64,000 nt of DNA from an uncultured Bacilli bacterium (GCA_944358375.1 CALVQT010000005.1:1-64000); one strand, 5' to 3'. Positions 45,862-54,891 are shown, counted from the stretch's first letter. Made by a program: numbers and translations. The notes: generated by a model not told the origin, from the sequence alone.

Positions 45862-48021
45862 ATGAAGGTAATAAAAAGAGACGGGCATATGGTAGACTAT
45901 TGTCCTGAAAAGATAGAAGAAGCAATAGAAAAAGCTAACTTAGAAGTAGAGGAAGAAGACCGTGCTTCTAGTATTCAAATAAAGAATATAATTAAATATA
46001 TTGAACGCTTAGGTAAAAAGAGAATTTTAGTTGAAGATATTCAAGATATCATCGAAATGAAACTTATGTCTATTGGTAAATATAATTTAGCTAAACATTA
46101 TATAACTTATCGCTATACTAGAGAATTAGTAAGACGTAGTAATACTACCGATTTAGCTATTAAAGAATTAATTGATGGAGAAAGTGAATATTGGAATACT
46201 GAAAATTCAAATAAGAATGCTAAAGTTGTTACAACCCAAAGAGATTATTTAGCAGGAATTACAAGTACTGATATTACAAGAAGATTCTTACTACCAGAAG
46301 ATATTGTTCAAGCTCATGATCAAGGAATTATTCACTTCCATGACGCTGATTATTTTGCTCAAAATGCTCTACATAATTGTGATTTAATTAATTTGGAAGA
46401 TATGCTTCAAAATGGTACTAATATTAATGGTGTAATGATTGAAAAGCCACATAGATTTTTAACAGCAATGACAATAGCTACTCAACTAATTACAGCTGTT
46501 AACTCTAGTCAATATGGTGGATGTACAATTACTCTTACTCATTTAGCACCATTCATTAGATCAAGTTATGAATTTTATATCAAAAAATACAAAGCTAGAA
46601 AATTAACTAAAGCTCAAGTTGAAAAATTTGCAAAAGAAGATTTAGCAAAAGAAATTACAGATGGTGTCCAAACATTCCAATATCAGATTAATTCAATGAC
46701 TACTACAAATGGACAAGCACCATTCCTAAGTGTATGTATGTATTTAGGAGAAACAGAAGAATATAAAGAAGAATTAGCAATGCTAATTGAAGAAGTATTA
46801 AAACAAAGAATTCAAGGAATGAAAAATGAAAATGGAGTTTATATTACTCCAGCATTTCCAAAACTTTTATATGTTCTAGAAGAAGATAATATAAATGAAA
46901 ATGGAAAATATTACTACTTAACTAAATTAGCAGCAGAGTGTACTGCTAAGAGAATGGTACCTGATTATATTTCTGAGAAAATAATGAAACAAACAAAGAT
47001 AGATGCTAATGGTAACGGACAATGTTATCCTTGTATGGGATGTCGCTCTTTCCTAACACCATATGTAGATGAAAATGGTAAACCAAAATATTATGGTAGA
47101 TTTAATCAAGGTGTTGTGACTCTTAATTTAGTTGATGTAGCCTTAACAAGTGATAAAGATATGGATATTTTCTGGAAAGTTTTGGATGAACGTTTAGAGT
47201 TATGTCATAGGGCTTTAAAAATAAGACATAAGAGATTAAGTAAAGTTACCGGTGATGTTGCTCCAATATTATGGCAACATGGAGCTTTAGCTAGATTAAA
47301 GAAAGGTGAAAGTATTCACGAATTATTGCATCATGGATATTCAACAATTTCATTAGGATATGCGGGCCTTTATGAATGTGTTAAATTTATGACTGGACAT
47401 TCTCATACTGATAATGGAGTAGGAAAAGAATTTGGCCTAAAAGTAATGCAAAAATTAAACGATGCATGTAAAAAATGGAAAGAAGAAGAGGATATTGATT
47501 ATTCTGTATATGGATCACCAATTGAATCAACAACTTACAAATTTGCCAAATGTTTAAAGGAAAGATTTGGAGTTATTAAAGGTATTACTGACAGAAACTA
47601 TATTACAAACTCTTATCATGTTCCCGTATTTGAAGAAATAGATGCTTTTACTAAACTTAAATTGGAAAGTGAATTTCAAAGATTATCACCAGGTGGAGCA
47701 ATTTCATACGTTGAAACAGCAAATCTTACAAATAATCTTGATGCTGTTCTTGAAGTTATTAAATTCATTTATGATAATATAATGTATGCAGAATTAAATA
47801 CTAAATCAGATTATTGCCAAGAATGCGGATATACTGGTGAAATTTTATTAGATGATAACTTAGAATGGTATTGTCCAAATTGTGGAAATAGAGATCATGA
47901 TAAATTAAATGTTGCTCGTCGTACTTGTGGTTATATCGGAACTAACTTTTGGAATAAAGGAAGAACACAAGAAATTAAAGAACGAGTTGTGCATATAGAC
48001 AATAAAGATGCTGAGGTATAA
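45862..48021 (+). CDS. nrdD: Anaerobic ribonucleoside-triphosphate reductase
   Basis: A 719-residue glycyl-radical enzyme that makes deoxynucleotides without oxygen. Residues 1-92 form an ATP-cone (VIKRDGHMVDYCPEKIEEAI), the site of allosteric control. The core has NGQCYPCMGCRSFL with active-site Cys residues. Near the C terminus are the zinc pairs CQECGYTG and CPNCGNRD, then RTCGYIGTNFWNKGRTQEI with the radical Gly. GAGGTG precedes the ATG. The gene heads an operon with the activase and dUTPase and carries an upstream palindrome for the divergent Crp/Fnr protein. Confidence 0.96.
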   Translation: MKVIKRDGHMVDYCPEKIEEAIEKANLEVEEEDRASSIQIKNIIKYIERLGKKRILVEDIQDIIEMKLMSIGKYNLAKHYITYRYTRELVRRSNTTDLAIKELIDGESEYWNTENSNKNAKVVTTQRDYLAGITSTDITRRFLLPEDIVQAHDQGIIHFHDADYFAQNALHNCDLINLEDMLQNGTNINGVMIEKPHRFLTAMTIATQLITAVNSSQYGGCTITLTHLAPFIRSSYEFYIKKYKARKLTKAQVEKFAKEDLAKEITDGVQTFQYQINSMTTTNGQAPFLSVCMYLGETEEYKEELAMLIEEVLKQRIQGMKNENGVYITPAFPKLLYVLEEDNINENGKYYYLTKLAAECTAKRMVPDYISEKIMKQTKIDANGNGQCYPCMGCRSFLTPYVDENGKPKYYGRFNQGVVTLNLVDVALTSDKDMDIFWKVLDERLELCHRALKIRHKRLSKVTGDVAPILWQHGALARLKKGESIHELLHHGYSTISLGYAGLYECVKFMTGHSHTDNGVGKEFGLKVMQKLNDACKKWKEEEDIDYSVYGSPIESTTYKFAKCLKERFGVIKGITDRNYITNSYHVPVFEEIDAFTKLKLESEFQRLSPGGAISYVETANLTNNLDAVLEVIKFIYDNIMYAELNTKSDYCQECGYTGEILLDDNLEWYCPNCGNRDHDKLNVARRTCGYIGTNFWNKGRTQEIKERVVHIDNKDAEV

Positions 48022-48022
48022 T

Positions 48023-48520
48023 ATGCGATATAATAAAATAAGAAAAATGGATATAGCAAATGGTCCTGGTATAAGAGTATCTATATTCATGCAAGGATGT
48101 GCTTTTCATTGTAAGAATTGTTTTAATCCAGAAACATGGAGCTTTAAAGCAGGTAAGGAATTTAATGATGAAATAATTGATAAGATTCTTAAACTTTGTG
48201 ATAATGAATTCATTGAAGGTTTATCAATTCTTGGTGGAGAGCCAATGCATCCAAATAATATCGAAGGTACTACTAGATTATCAAAAAGATTCAAAGAAAA
48301 ATTTCCTAATAAAACTATTTGGGTATGGTCAGGTTTCTTATTTGATGAATATATAAAAGATAAAGAAGTTGCTAAGTATATAGATGTTATTGTTGATGGA
48401 CAATTTGTCGATGAGTTAAAAAATCCAAATCTACAGTGGAAAGGCTCTGCTAATCAACGAGTAATTGATGTGAAAGAATCATTAAAAACAGATCAAATAG
48501 TTTTATGGGAGGAAAAATAA
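48023..48520 (+). CDS. nrdG: Anaerobic ribonucleotide reductase activating protein
   Basis: A 165-residue radical-SAM activase. CAFHCKNCFN is the CX3CX2C cluster motif, and DIANGPGIRVSIFMQG before it and LSILGGEPMHPNN after it are typical of NrdG. It makes the glycyl radical on NrdD. GAGG at 48013-48016 points to the ATG at 48023, one base after the nrdD stop, so the two are translationally coupled. An in-frame ATG at 48008 lies inside nrdD. Confidence 0.94.
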   Translation: MRYNKIRKMDIANGPGIRVSIFMQGCAFHCKNCFNPETWSFKAGKEFNDEIIDKILKLCDNEFIEGLSILGGEPMHPNNIEGTTRLSKRFKEKFPNKTIWVWSGFLFDEYIKDKEVAKYIDVIVDGQFVDELKNPNLQWKGSANQRVIDVKESLKTDQIVLWEEK

Positions 48521-48522
48521 TT

Positions 48523-48978
48523 ATGAAAAAAAGAGGTTTTGAAATAGCAAAAGGATATGAAGATAAAGATATTCATATTCCTGTTAGAAAAACAAAAAAT
48601 TCAGCTGGTTATGATGTAGAAGCGGCAGAAGATATAATTATTCCAAAATTCACTCCTGGGATTAAACCTACTTTAATTCCAACTGGATTAAAAGCATATT
48701 GTCAAGAAGATGAGTGCTACCTACTTTTGAATAGAAGTAGTGGACCTAAAAAAGGATTTTTAATGGCAAATAGTGTAGGATTAATTGATTCAGACTATTA
48801 TGGAAATAAAGAAAATGATGGTCATTTCTACTTTGCATATTTTAATTGCAGTGATCATGATATCCAAGTAAAAAAAGGTGATGTAATAGGTCAAGTAGTT
48901 TTTCAAAAGTTTCTTATAACGGATGATGACAGAGCTGATGGCGAACGAACAGGAGGATTTGGCTCTACAGATAAATAG
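48523..48978 (+). CDS. dut: dUTP diphosphatase
   Basis: A 151-residue trimeric-type dUTPase. All five motifs can be seen: NSAGYDVEAAEDI (1), NRSSGPKKGF (2), GLIDSDYYGN with the catalytic Asp (3), KKGDVIGQVVFQKF (4) and ERTGGFGSTD (5). It converts dUTP to dUMP, keeping uracil out of DNA and giving the precursor of dTMP. Its place right after nrdDG makes a small deoxynucleotide operon. GGGAGG ten bases upstream supports ATG 48523. The gene is closed by a terminator. Confidence 0.94.
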   Translation: MKKRGFEIAKGYEDKDIHIPVRKTKNSAGYDVEAAEDIIIPKFTPGIKPTLIPTGLKAYCQEDECYLLLNRSSGPKKGFLMANSVGLIDSDYYGNKENDGHFYFAYFNCSDHDIQVKKGDVIGQVVFQKFLITDDDRADGERTGGFGSTDK

Positions 48979-49005
48979 TATTAGATTAATTTCTAATACT
49001 TTTTC
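48977..49005 (+). terminator. Terminator of nrdD-nrdG-dut operon
   Basis: AGTATTAGA and TCTAATACT form a 9-bp stem around TTAATT, followed by a T-rich run. It overlaps the dut stop codon. Confidence 0.8.
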
Positions 49006-49010
49006 TTTGC

Positions 49011-49034
49011 ATATCAACAAAATGTTGATATAAT
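49011..49034 (+). promoter_or_regulatory. Promoter overlapped by inverted repeat, patatin gene
   Basis: ATATCAACA at 49011-49019 and TGTTGATAT at 49023-49031 are perfect complements three bases apart. The right arm overlaps an extended -10 (TGA-TATAAT, 49026-49034). A repressor site is one reading; chance or a hairpin is another. Confidence 0.5.
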
Positions 49035-49068
49035 AGAGAGTATTAATGCAGTTATTGGAGGTGTTAGC

Positions 49069-50157
49069 ATCAAAAAGGTAGGATTGGTATTAGAAGGTGG
49101 TGGACTTCGTGGTTTATATACTGCCGGAGTGCTAGATGTTCTAATGGAAAATAATATAAAAATAGATGGAATAATAGGGGTATCAGCTGGGGCACTTTTT
49201 GGAGTTAATTACTTTTCTAATCAAAAAGGAAGAGTAATCAGATACAATAAGCAATACTGTAAAGATAAGCGCTATATGAGTTTTAGATCACTACTTTTAA
49301 CAGGAAATTATATAAATAAAAATTTTGCCTTTTATAGAATGTCTAATGAACTCGATCAATTTGATAATTTAAAATTTATTAATAGTAAAAAGAAATTTTA
49401 TGCAGTAGCGACTAATGTGGAAGATGGAACTGCTGAATACTTTAATATTGATAATCCACTTGATCAGTTAGAACAACTAAGAGCTTCCAGTGCAATTCCT
49501 ATTATTTCAAGAATTGTTAAGATTGATAATAAAGGATATTTAGATGGAGGAATAGCTGATAGTATTCCTATAGATAAATGTATATCTTTAGGCTATGAAA
49601 AACGTATAGTAATTGAGACCCAACCTCTAAATTATAGAAAAAAGCCATTTAAAACAGGTAAAGCTCGAATGATTAAATTGAGATATTTTAGTCATCCTAA
49701 GTTAGTCAATGCTATATTAAATAGATTTACTAATTATAATATTTCTAAAGAAAAAGTTATTGAATTAGAAAAAAAAGGTGAAGCATTTGCTATCAGACCA
49801 ATAAAACAATTAGATATTAATATTAAAAGCAAAGACCCAAAATTGTATCAAGAAATTTATGACAAAGGTGTTACAGATGCTACAAATATTTTAAGTTCAC
49901 TAATAGAATATCTAGAAGCAGGAGAAAAAAAATCAACAAAGAAAAAAATTACCAAGAAAAAAGTAACTAAGAAAACAACAAGTAAGAAAACAACAAGTAA
50001 GAAAACAAAAAATGTAGAAAAAGAAGAAAAAAAAGTAAATAAGAAAGCCACAACAAAAAAGAAATCTGTGGCAACAAAAAAAACAGCAACAAAAACAGCA
50101 ACTAAAAAAAGTACAACAAAAAAAACAAGAAAAAGCACTAAAAAGGAAGAGCAATAA
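49069..50157 (+). CDS. Patatin-like phospholipase with lysine-rich tail
   Basis: About 362 residues. The patatin core has VLEGGGLRGLYTAGVLD (oxyanion loop), IGVSAGALFG (nucleophile Ser in G-x-S-x-G) and YLDGGIADSIP (catalytic Asp), as in RssA/YjjU-type esterases. The last roughly 75 residues are almost only Lys, Thr, Ser and Ala with repeated KKTTSKKTTSKK-like runs, similar to histone-like tails. I place the start at ATC 49069: GGAGGTG lies six bases before it, and the encoded M-KKVGLVLEGGG matches the normal family N terminus. The first ordinary start codon in frame is TTG at 49084, too far from the ribosome site. Confidence 0.8.
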   Translation: MKKVGLVLEGGGLRGLYTAGVLDVLMENNIKIDGIIGVSAGALFGVNYFSNQKGRVIRYNKQYCKDKRYMSFRSLLLTGNYINKNFAFYRMSNELDQFDNLKFINSKKKFYAVATNVEDGTAEYFNIDNPLDQLEQLRASSAIPIISRIVKIDNKGYLDGGIADSIPIDKCISLGYEKRIVIETQPLNYRKKPFKTGKARMIKLRYFSHPKLVNAILNRFTNYNISKEKVIELEKKGEAFAIRPIKQLDINIKSKDPKLYQEIYDKGVTDATNILSSLIEYLEAGEKKSTKKKITKKKVTKKTTSKKTTSKKTKNVEKEEKKVNKKATTKKKSVATKKTATKTATKKSTTKKTRKSTKKEEQ

Positions 50158-50173
50158 AAAATCTTCCTTTTTT
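50141..50173 (+). terminator. Terminator after patatin gene
   Basis: AAAAGGAAGA and TCTTCCTTTT pair across an 11-base loop and run into T. The left arm is within the end of the coding region. Confidence 0.7.
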
Positions 50174-50181
50174 GATATAAT
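50173..50181 (+). promoter_or_regulatory. Extended -10 promoter element
   Basis: TGA followed by TATAAT at 50176-50181. Transcription would start near 50188, leaving a leader of only about ten bases that begins with AGGAGG. Confidence 0.5.
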
Positions 50182-50197
50182 TTTAGTAGGAGGAACT

Positions 50198-51088
50198 ATG
50201 ATATTAAGTGTCAGCATGCGGACAGATATTCCAGCATTTTATTCAGAATGGTTTATCAATCGTTACCATGAAGGATTTGTTGATGTTAGAAATCCATTTA
50301 ATAAAAATCTAGTAAGTAGAATTTTTTTTAAGGACGTTGATTTAATTCTTTTTTGCAGTAAAAATCCATTACCTATCCTTCCTTATTTAAAAGAAATAAC
50401 TCAACCAATATTGTTTCATATTACTATAACAGGTTATAAAGAAGATATAGAGTCAAACATTCATAATAAAAAAGAAATTATTGATTCTGTAAAAGAAATA
50501 TCTAAAATAATAGGAAAGCAAAATACGATAGTTAGATATGATCCAATCTTTATAAGTAATCAATATAGCATTGAATATCACATCAAAGCATTCAAAAAAT
50601 TATGCGAATTATTGACTGGATATATTGATAAAATAATAATTTCCTTCATTGATAATTACAAAAATGTAAGAAAAAATAAAAATAAACTGCAAATAAAAGA
50701 ATTTACAGAAGAAGATTATAAAATTATAGGTACTGAATTTTCGAAAATTGCTCATTCCAATGGAATAAAAGTTCATACATGTTTTGAAGATAGAAATCTA
50801 GTAGAATATGGATTAGACAAAGGAGAATGTCTATCACATGATTTAGCTTTTAAACTGACAGGCAAAACTAATTTTAAAAATTGGACAGCTAGAAAAGAAA
50901 AAAAGTGCAATTGCGTTCAAATGGTAGATATAGGCGAATATAATACGTGTTCAAATTTTTGCTTTTATTGTTATGCTAATTATGATGAAGAAAAAGTTTT
51001 AAAAAATAAAGAAAAACATGATCCTAAAAGTAGTTTACTTATTGGATATTTATCAAATAGTGATATAATTAAAATAAGAGAAAAATAA
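50198..51088 (+). CDS. DUF1848 family protein with C-terminal cysteine cluster
   Basis: A 296-residue protein. The start ILSVSMRTDIPAFYSEWFINR and LILFCSKNPLPILPYL are hallmarks of DUF1848. The C-terminal CNCVQMVDIGEYNTCSNFC continues into FYCYANYD, giving at least five Cys spaced like an iron-sulfur site. The family has been linked to radical-SAM-like enzymes or to DNA repair because of its cluster and TIM-barrel-like pattern, but its reaction is unknown to me. AGGAGG precedes the ATG. Confidence 0.82.
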   Translation: MILSVSMRTDIPAFYSEWFINRYHEGFVDVRNPFNKNLVSRIFFKDVDLILFCSKNPLPILPYLKEITQPILFHITITGYKEDIESNIHNKKEIIDSVKEISKIIGKQNTIVRYDPIFISNQYSIEYHIKAFKKLCELLTGYIDKIIISFIDNYKNVRKNKNKLQIKEFTEEDYKIIGTEFSKIAHSNGIKVHTCFEDRNLVEYGLDKGECLSHDLAFKLTGKTNFKNWTARKEKKCNCVQMVDIGEYNTCSNFCFYCYANYDEEKVLKNKEKHDPKSSLLIGYLSNSDIIKIREK

Positions 51089-51100
51089 TGGGAGATTAAT

Positions 51101-51655
51101 ATGAAAATTATTATTAATAACATAGCTAATAAAAGAGACTTTATTGATGAATCTTATGGAGTAATAACTCTATATTCTGATTTAGTTAAAAAGAAAAAGA
51201 CAAAAATTATGAAATTAACTAGTATTTGTTATCAAAGAATTTTTTTACTTTTAATATTTTTACTTTTTACTATTATTCTTTTAAATAAAGAAGAAAACTT
51301 ATTATATACCTGCTTAGGAATTATAATTATTGGTATTTTAATAATTACTACAAATCTATTTAAAATAAAGAAAATGATTAAAGGTTATTCAAATAGGCAA
51401 GCAGAGAGTGTTTTGACAATAACAGAAAAAGAAATAACACTAGATAATAAATTAGATCAAATAATCTACACAGAAAATTGGCAAAATATAATTCAAATTC
51501 AAATAAGCAAAAATTGTATTAGTTTTATTCCAAAACCTGATAAAAATACCCAAAAGAAAATCATAATTATTCCCATAGAATACTTAGATGAATTAAAAAA
51601 AATTATTACAGAATTACAAAAAGATTATCTAATTATTTATAATAATAGGAAATAA
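51101..51655 (+). CDS. YcxB-like two-helix membrane protein
   Basis: A 184-residue protein with a cytoplasmic N terminus, two adjacent helices (about 47-62 and 68-87) and a C-terminal beta-rich domain (ESVLTITEKEITLDN, IIYTENWQNIIQIQISKNCISFIP) as in YcxB-like proteins. The function of this group is unknown. GGGAG lies before the ATG. The next gene begins two bases after the stop, so both belong to one unit. Confidence 0.65.
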   Translation: MKIIINNIANKRDFIDESYGVITLYSDLVKKKKTKIMKLTSICYQRIFLLLIFLLFTIILLNKEENLLYTCLGIIIIGILIITTNLFKIKKMIKGYSNRQAESVLTITEKEITLDNKLDQIIYTENWQNIIQIQISKNCISFIPKPDKNTQKKIIIIPIEYLDELKKIITELQKDYLIIYNNRK

Positions 51656-51656
51656 A

Positions 51657-52445
51657 GTGCAAAAAATATATCAATTATTAAAAGATTATAATAATAAACC
51701 TTTAGATAAAAGATTTATCACAATGGCACATCAAATATATTTGGAAGAAGATAATACTTTAAAACAATTTGCCAATAATTTAAAAATACAAGAGAGTAGT
51801 GAAGATAAAACAACTTTAGGAAATTATCGTATTCAAGATCATTTAATTACTATTTATATTGAAAATATTTTAAATAAAAAATTACCAACTAAAAATATCA
51901 ATAATAAAAATATTTTGGCATTAGAAATATTAAAACATGAATTAATTCACGCAGAAAATATAAAGAAAATATGCATTGGTAAAAATAATATCGAAAATAG
52001 TATTTTAAAAATATCGTTATTAGACTATTGTTATCAAAAGGGACTTTACTATCCACTAAAAGAAACAGATATGAAATATATAGTTTTTTTAATAAAAGAA
52101 AATTATGAATTAGATCCAGGAGAAAGATTGACAGAAATAAGAGCTTGGAAACATATAGTTAATCTACTAAAAAATCAAAGAAAAACAGAAGAGTTGCTTT
52201 TTGCTAAAACAAATCTTTATTATTCTTATACTAGAGGATATACAGATAATGGTATATATTTAAATTGTCCAACTTATGAGTTTCTCTTAGAACTGCGATT
52301 AATGCGCGAATATAAATTAATAAAAAAGAGAGTAGAAGAGAAAAATTATAATTTTGATACTAGATTAGAATATGGATTACCTCTTTCTTATAATGAATAT
52401 AACAATAAAATATTAAAAAAATTGAAATTAAAAAGAAATAATTAG
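51657..52445 (+). CDS. Unknown protein with HExxH motif
   Basis: I do not recognise this 262-residue soluble protein. It is rich in helices and contains LEILKHELIHAENIKK near residue 97. This is an HExxH motif in a helical setting, as in zinc metallopeptidases, though a third zinc ligand is not clear. A later segment, DPGERLTEIRAWKHIVNLL, supplies conserved-looking acidic residues that could be that ligand. No signal peptide is present. The start codon is GTG with AGGAAAT upstream. Confidence 0.55.
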   Translation: MQKIYQLLKDYNNKPLDKRFITMAHQIYLEEDNTLKQFANNLKIQESSEDKTTLGNYRIQDHLITIYIENILNKKLPTKNINNKNILALEILKHELIHAENIKKICIGKNNIENSILKISLLDYCYQKGLYYPLKETDMKYIVFLIKENYELDPGERLTEIRAWKHIVNLLKNQRKTEELLFAKTNLYYSYTRGYTDNGIYLNCPTYEFLLELRLMREYKLIKKRVEEKNYNFDTRLEYGLPLSYNEYNNKILKKLKLKRNN

Positions 52446-52479
52446 GATGATTTTCAATATTTAAAATTAAAAAATTATA

Positions 52480-52488
52480 TGTTATACT
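52480..52488 (+). promoter_or_regulatory. Extended -10 promoter element
   Basis: TGT followed by TATACT at 52483-52488, 30 bases before the kinase start codon. Confidence 0.55.
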
Positions 52489-52517
52489 AATAACAGAATA
52501 GTATAGTAGGTGATAGG

Positions 52518-54869
52518 ATGTATTTAAATATTTACTTTCAAGCAGTAGCTCTACTTTATATAGTTTTAGTAGCTATTGTCTTTTATAAGAAAAAGAAATT
52601 AAAATCAGCAGAGAATAAATTATATTCTATGTTATTATTAGCAAGTATTATAGGAGTAATATTAGATATAACAGCAAAGATTGTAAATTCTATCTCTACA
52701 ACAAGTTCTATCACTTTTTTTATAAATAAGTGTTATTTATTATATCTAGTTGCTTATAGTTTGACATTTACTGAATATACTCTACTAGTGCCAAATATAG
52801 AATATACGAAAGAAGAAAAATTTGAAAAATATAAGAACATGAGTAGATTCATCATGATGTTGTTTGCTATCGTTGCTTCTTTAATCATGTCTTTACCAAT
52901 AAATATACATTATTCAGATGGTTCATCCTATTGCTATGGATCAGCCACTGATGCAACTTTTATTATATGTCTTTCTTGTGTAGTATTTTGGATATTTACT
53001 TTAATATTTAATAGAAAAAAACTTACATTAAAAAAAGCCTTACCAATAATTTTTGCTGCTTTATTTGGAGCAGTATCATCTATGATTCAAATTGCTTTTC
53101 CAAATATTCTATTAATAACTGCAACATCAGTATTTTGCACTGTAACTATGTATTTCACAATATTCCAAGTGGCTAATCCTGATTTAGAAATGATTGAACA
53201 AATAAATATGGAGAAAGATAGAGCAGATAGAGCCAACAAATCAAAAACAGAATTTTTAAGTAATATGTCACATGAAATTAGAACTCCTTTGAATGCTATT
53301 TTAGGTTTTTCACAAGGCTTATTAGAAGAAGATATTCCAGAAGGAGCTAAAGGAGATATAAAAGATATAGTAGCATCATCTGATACATTATTAGAAATAG
53401 TTAATGAAATACTTGATATTTCTAAGATTGAATCAAAAAAATTAGAAATAGTTAATGTTGAATATACTTTTGATAGTGTCTATAAATATTTAATAGGTTT
53501 AGTAGAAGGAAAGATTAGTGGTAGTCACTTACAATTTGTTCATAGTTGCGATAGTAAAATTCCACCAGTATTATATGGTGACTATGTACGTATAGAACAA
53601 ATAGCTGTTAACTTATTGACAAATGCTATTAAATATACTAGAGAAGGACATATAAAATTAAGAATAGATAGTGAAATAATAGATAAAGAAACGTGCAAGT
53701 TAATTATTTCAGTAGAAGATACTGGAGTAGGCATTAAAGAAGAAAATCTTGATAAGATATTTCAAAAATATGAATTGGAAGATAAAAAACATAGTATAAT
53801 AGAAGGAACCGGTTTAGGTTTAGCCTTAACTAAACGTTTAGTAGCCCTAATGGGTGGAACTATAAAAGTTACTAGCAAATTAGGAGAAGGTTCTACATTT
53901 ACTGTAGAATTAAATCAAAAAATTGTTAACAAAACAAAGGAACAAATAGAGTCAGAAAATCCTACATTAACTAAGAAAAAGTTTGTTGGGCATGGTGAAA
54001 AAATTCTCATTGTTGATGATAATACAGTAAACTTAAAAGTAGCTTGTCGCTTATTAAAATATTATAATTTAGAGATTGAATTAGCAACAAGTGGTAAAGA
54101 ATGTATAAGCAAAGTTGCTAATAATAAATATGATTTGGTTATGTTAGATGATATGATGCCAGAAATGAATGGATTGGAAACATTACAAATTTTAAGGCAG
54201 CAAAGAGATTATCAAACTCCAACTATTGCTTTAACTGCTAATGCTGTATCTGGTATGAAAGAAAAGTATTTGCAAGAAGGGTTCAACGATTATTTGGCAA
54301 AACCAATAGATAAAAATCTTTTAGAGGAATTGTTAATCAAATATTTAGATGGAGAAGATGTAAGGGAAGATGATGAGCCACCAAAAGCCTTGGTAACAGC
54401 TAATATTAAAGATAATAAAATATTTGAGTCAAACTCTTCGAAAGATATTGAACAACAAGAAGTACCTCCTGCCTCAGTAAAAGAAGAAAGTACTCCAACT
54501 GGAAACGAGAAAGGTAATGTTGAATACTTGAAGTCTCAAGGAGTAGACCTAGATAAAGCTCTAGAACTTTTAGGAGATATGGAAATGTATAATGATACAG
54601 TAAATGATTTTGTTTCTGAGATAGATAATAAAATAAATGATATCAAAAAATTTCATGACGCATCAGATATGCCTAACTATGCCATATTAGTTCATTCTCT
54701 AAAAAGTGATTCCAAATATATTGGTTTAATGCATTTAGCAGAATTAGCATATAACCATGAAATGGCAAGCAAAGGTAATGATGTAAATTATGTTAATGAA
54801 CATTATGATGAATTAATGAAAGAAGCAAATAAAATGATTCAAGTAATAAAAAATTATGCAGGAGTTTAA
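52518..54869 (+). CDS. Hybrid histidine kinase (HisKA, HATPase, REC, HPt)
   Basis: A 783-residue single-protein phosphorelay. Seven helices in the first 215 residues form a membrane sensor with small loops. HisKA has FLSNMSHEIRTPLNAILGF with His 252. The ATPase domain has the N box (LLTNAIKYTREG), G1 (VEDTGVGIKEENLDKIF) and G2 (GTGLGLALTKRLV). The receiver has ILIVDDNTVNLKVACRLL, the phosphoacceptor Asp 544 in VMLDDMMPEMNG and LAKPID. The C-terminal HPt domain has ILVHSLKSDSKYIGL with His 726. No partner regulator lies nearby. The signal is unknown. AGGTGATAGG precedes the ATG. Confidence 0.93.
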   Translation: MYLNIYFQAVALLYIVLVAIVFYKKKKLKSAENKLYSMLLLASIIGVILDITAKIVNSISTTSSITFFINKCYLLYLVAYSLTFTEYTLLVPNIEYTKEEKFEKYKNMSRFIMMLFAIVASLIMSLPINIHYSDGSSYCYGSATDATFIICLSCVVFWIFTLIFNRKKLTLKKALPIIFAALFGAVSSMIQIAFPNILLITATSVFCTVTMYFTIFQVANPDLEMIEQINMEKDRADRANKSKTEFLSNMSHEIRTPLNAILGFSQGLLEEDIPEGAKGDIKDIVASSDTLLEIVNEILDISKIESKKLEIVNVEYTFDSVYKYLIGLVEGKISGSHLQFVHSCDSKIPPVLYGDYVRIEQIAVNLLTNAIKYTREGHIKLRIDSEIIDKETCKLIISVEDTGVGIKEENLDKIFQKYELEDKKHSIIEGTGLGLALTKRLVALMGGTIKVTSKLGEGSTFTVELNQKIVNKTKEQIESENPTLTKKKFVGHGEKILIVDDNTVNLKVACRLLKYYNLEIELATSGKECISKVANNKYDLVMLDDMMPEMNGLETLQILRQQRDYQTPTIALTANAVSGMKEKYLQEGFNDYLAKPIDKNLLEELLIKYLDGEDVREDDEPPKALVTANIKDNKIFESNSSKDIEQQEVPPASVKEESTPTGNEKGNVEYLKSQGVDLDKALELLGDMEMYNDTVNDFVSEIDNKINDIKKFHDASDMPNYAILVHSLKSDSKYIGLMHLAELAYNHEMASKGNDVNYVNEHYDELMKEANKMIQVIKNYAGV

Positions 54870-54891
54870 AAAAGCAGAAATGCTTTTTTTT
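54868..54891 (+). terminator. Terminator after hybrid kinase
   Basis: AAAAAGCA and TGCTTTTT pair around GAAA, with a T run following. It separates the kinase from the NACHT operon. Confidence 0.85.

Noticed and set aside
41667..45867. Twenty identical bases around the start codons at 41681 and 45862
   Set aside because: The match is a good ribosome site with T-rich spacer and ATGAAG, all common elements here. It does not extend further, so chance is likely.
49857..50217. Antisense open frames rich in Phe, Val and Cys opposite the patatin tail
   Set aside because: They are the complement of the lysine-rich tail (AAR codons read as TTY/CTT). No ribosome site or membrane-protein pattern supports them.
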